A DNA stretch of 64,000 bases. Origin: Strigops habroptila (taxonomy: Eukaryota; Chordata; Aves; Psittaciformes; Psittacidae). This document shows positions 63,619 to 64,000 of this stretch, one piece after another (the stretch's first letter is position 1; every line of letters begins with the position of its first letter). The notes under the pieces are model-generated. The model did not search any database, was not told the origin of the DNA, and worked only from the letters and a program-made list of their open reading frames with translations. Where the stretch lies: positions 54,739,743 through 54,803,742 of the forward strand of contig NC_044278.2 of assembly GCF_004027225.2 (NCBI RefSeq), read 5' to 3'. The position numbers and the translations under genes were made by a program.

Positions 63619-64000
63619 ACGTCCTGGGTTCAGCTGTAACAGCTATTTTTCTCCTTCTTAGCATCTGGTGCAGTGCTGTGTTTTGGCTTTAGTCTGAGAA
63701 CAATGCTGATAACACACCGATGTTTTCAGTTGTTGCTAAGCAATGCTTACTCTGATCAAGGACTTTTCAGTCTCATGCTCTGTCAGTGAGGAGGGACAAA
63801 ATCCAGGAGGAAGCAGAGACAGGACACCTGACCCAGACTAGCCAAAGGGGTATTCCATACCACAGCACGTCATGCCCAGTATATAAACTGTGGGGAGTTA
63901 GCCGGAAGGCCCAGATCGCTGCTCAGGTTGGGCTGGGTATTGGTCGGTGGGTGGGGAGCAATTGTATTGTGCATCACTTGTGTTTTATTGTTTTCTTTTC
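63619..64000 (+). mobile_element. ERVL-type endogenous retrovirus LTR (runs off window)
   Basis: Starts near gtcctgggttcagctgtaac. It shares the layout of a well-known avian ERVL LTR: gtgctgtgttttggctttag, ttgttgctaagcaatgctta and a TATA box (tatataaa near 880-887 of 63 kb) before gttagccggaaggcc. No coding part is in the window. It is antisense to the STAG-like gene. Confidence 0.8.
63880..63887 (+). promoter_or_regulatory. TATA box of the LTR promoter
   Basis: tatataaa inside the LTR at the place where this LTR class has its core promoter. Activity is unknown. Confidence 0.5.

Overview
This window is nuclear DNA of a bird, probably a neoavian. The evidence is split genes with GT-AG introns, many truncated CR1 LINEs in both orientations (several ending in the ATTCTGTGATTCT-type 3' tail), and an ERVL-type LTR of a kind common in neoavian genomes entering at the right edge. 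There are no operons, CRISPR arrays or recognisable RNA genes. Almost all of the window is introns of two convergent protein genes.

Left part (1-8.6 kb, + strand): the last five coding exons of PPP2R3B, a PP2A B'' regulatory subunit (PR48/PR70 type). They contain an EF-hand and an acidic C-terminus, and are followed by a roughly 1 kb 3' UTR with two poly(A) signals. A short intergenic gap (about 8.6-10.05 kb) holds a CR1 fragment.

Rest (about 10.05-63.1 kb, - strand): one large gene of the STAG/SA (stromal antigen) cohesin family. I reconstructed 29 exons by hand. Their phases join without a break into a 1129-codon open frame with no stop or frameshift. Only the N-terminal exon or exons lie beyond the right edge. 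The protein aligns from the STAG domain through the HEAT repeats, but it is clearly not an orthodox STAG1 or STAG2: many conserved positions differ, and the C-terminus is replaced by a short basic-then-acidic tail ending two codons into the last exon. It is either a divergent STAG3-type gene or a separate vertebrate paralogue.

The gene pair is informative. In human, PPP2R3A and STAG1 lie close together and converge on 3q22. Here PPP2R3B and a third-type STAG gene converge in the same way. That suggests an ancient duplicated PPP2R3-STAG block in which mammals may have lost or moved this STAG copy. This is the most interesting observation in the window.

The introns are mostly AT-rich unique sequence with CR1 fragments, an antisense ERV LTR, an imperfect 150-bp direct duplication and a long G-run cluster. 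Exon coordinates come from reading splice consensus plus frame continuity and should be good to a base or two. Paralogue assignment rests on recalled family sequences, not on a search.
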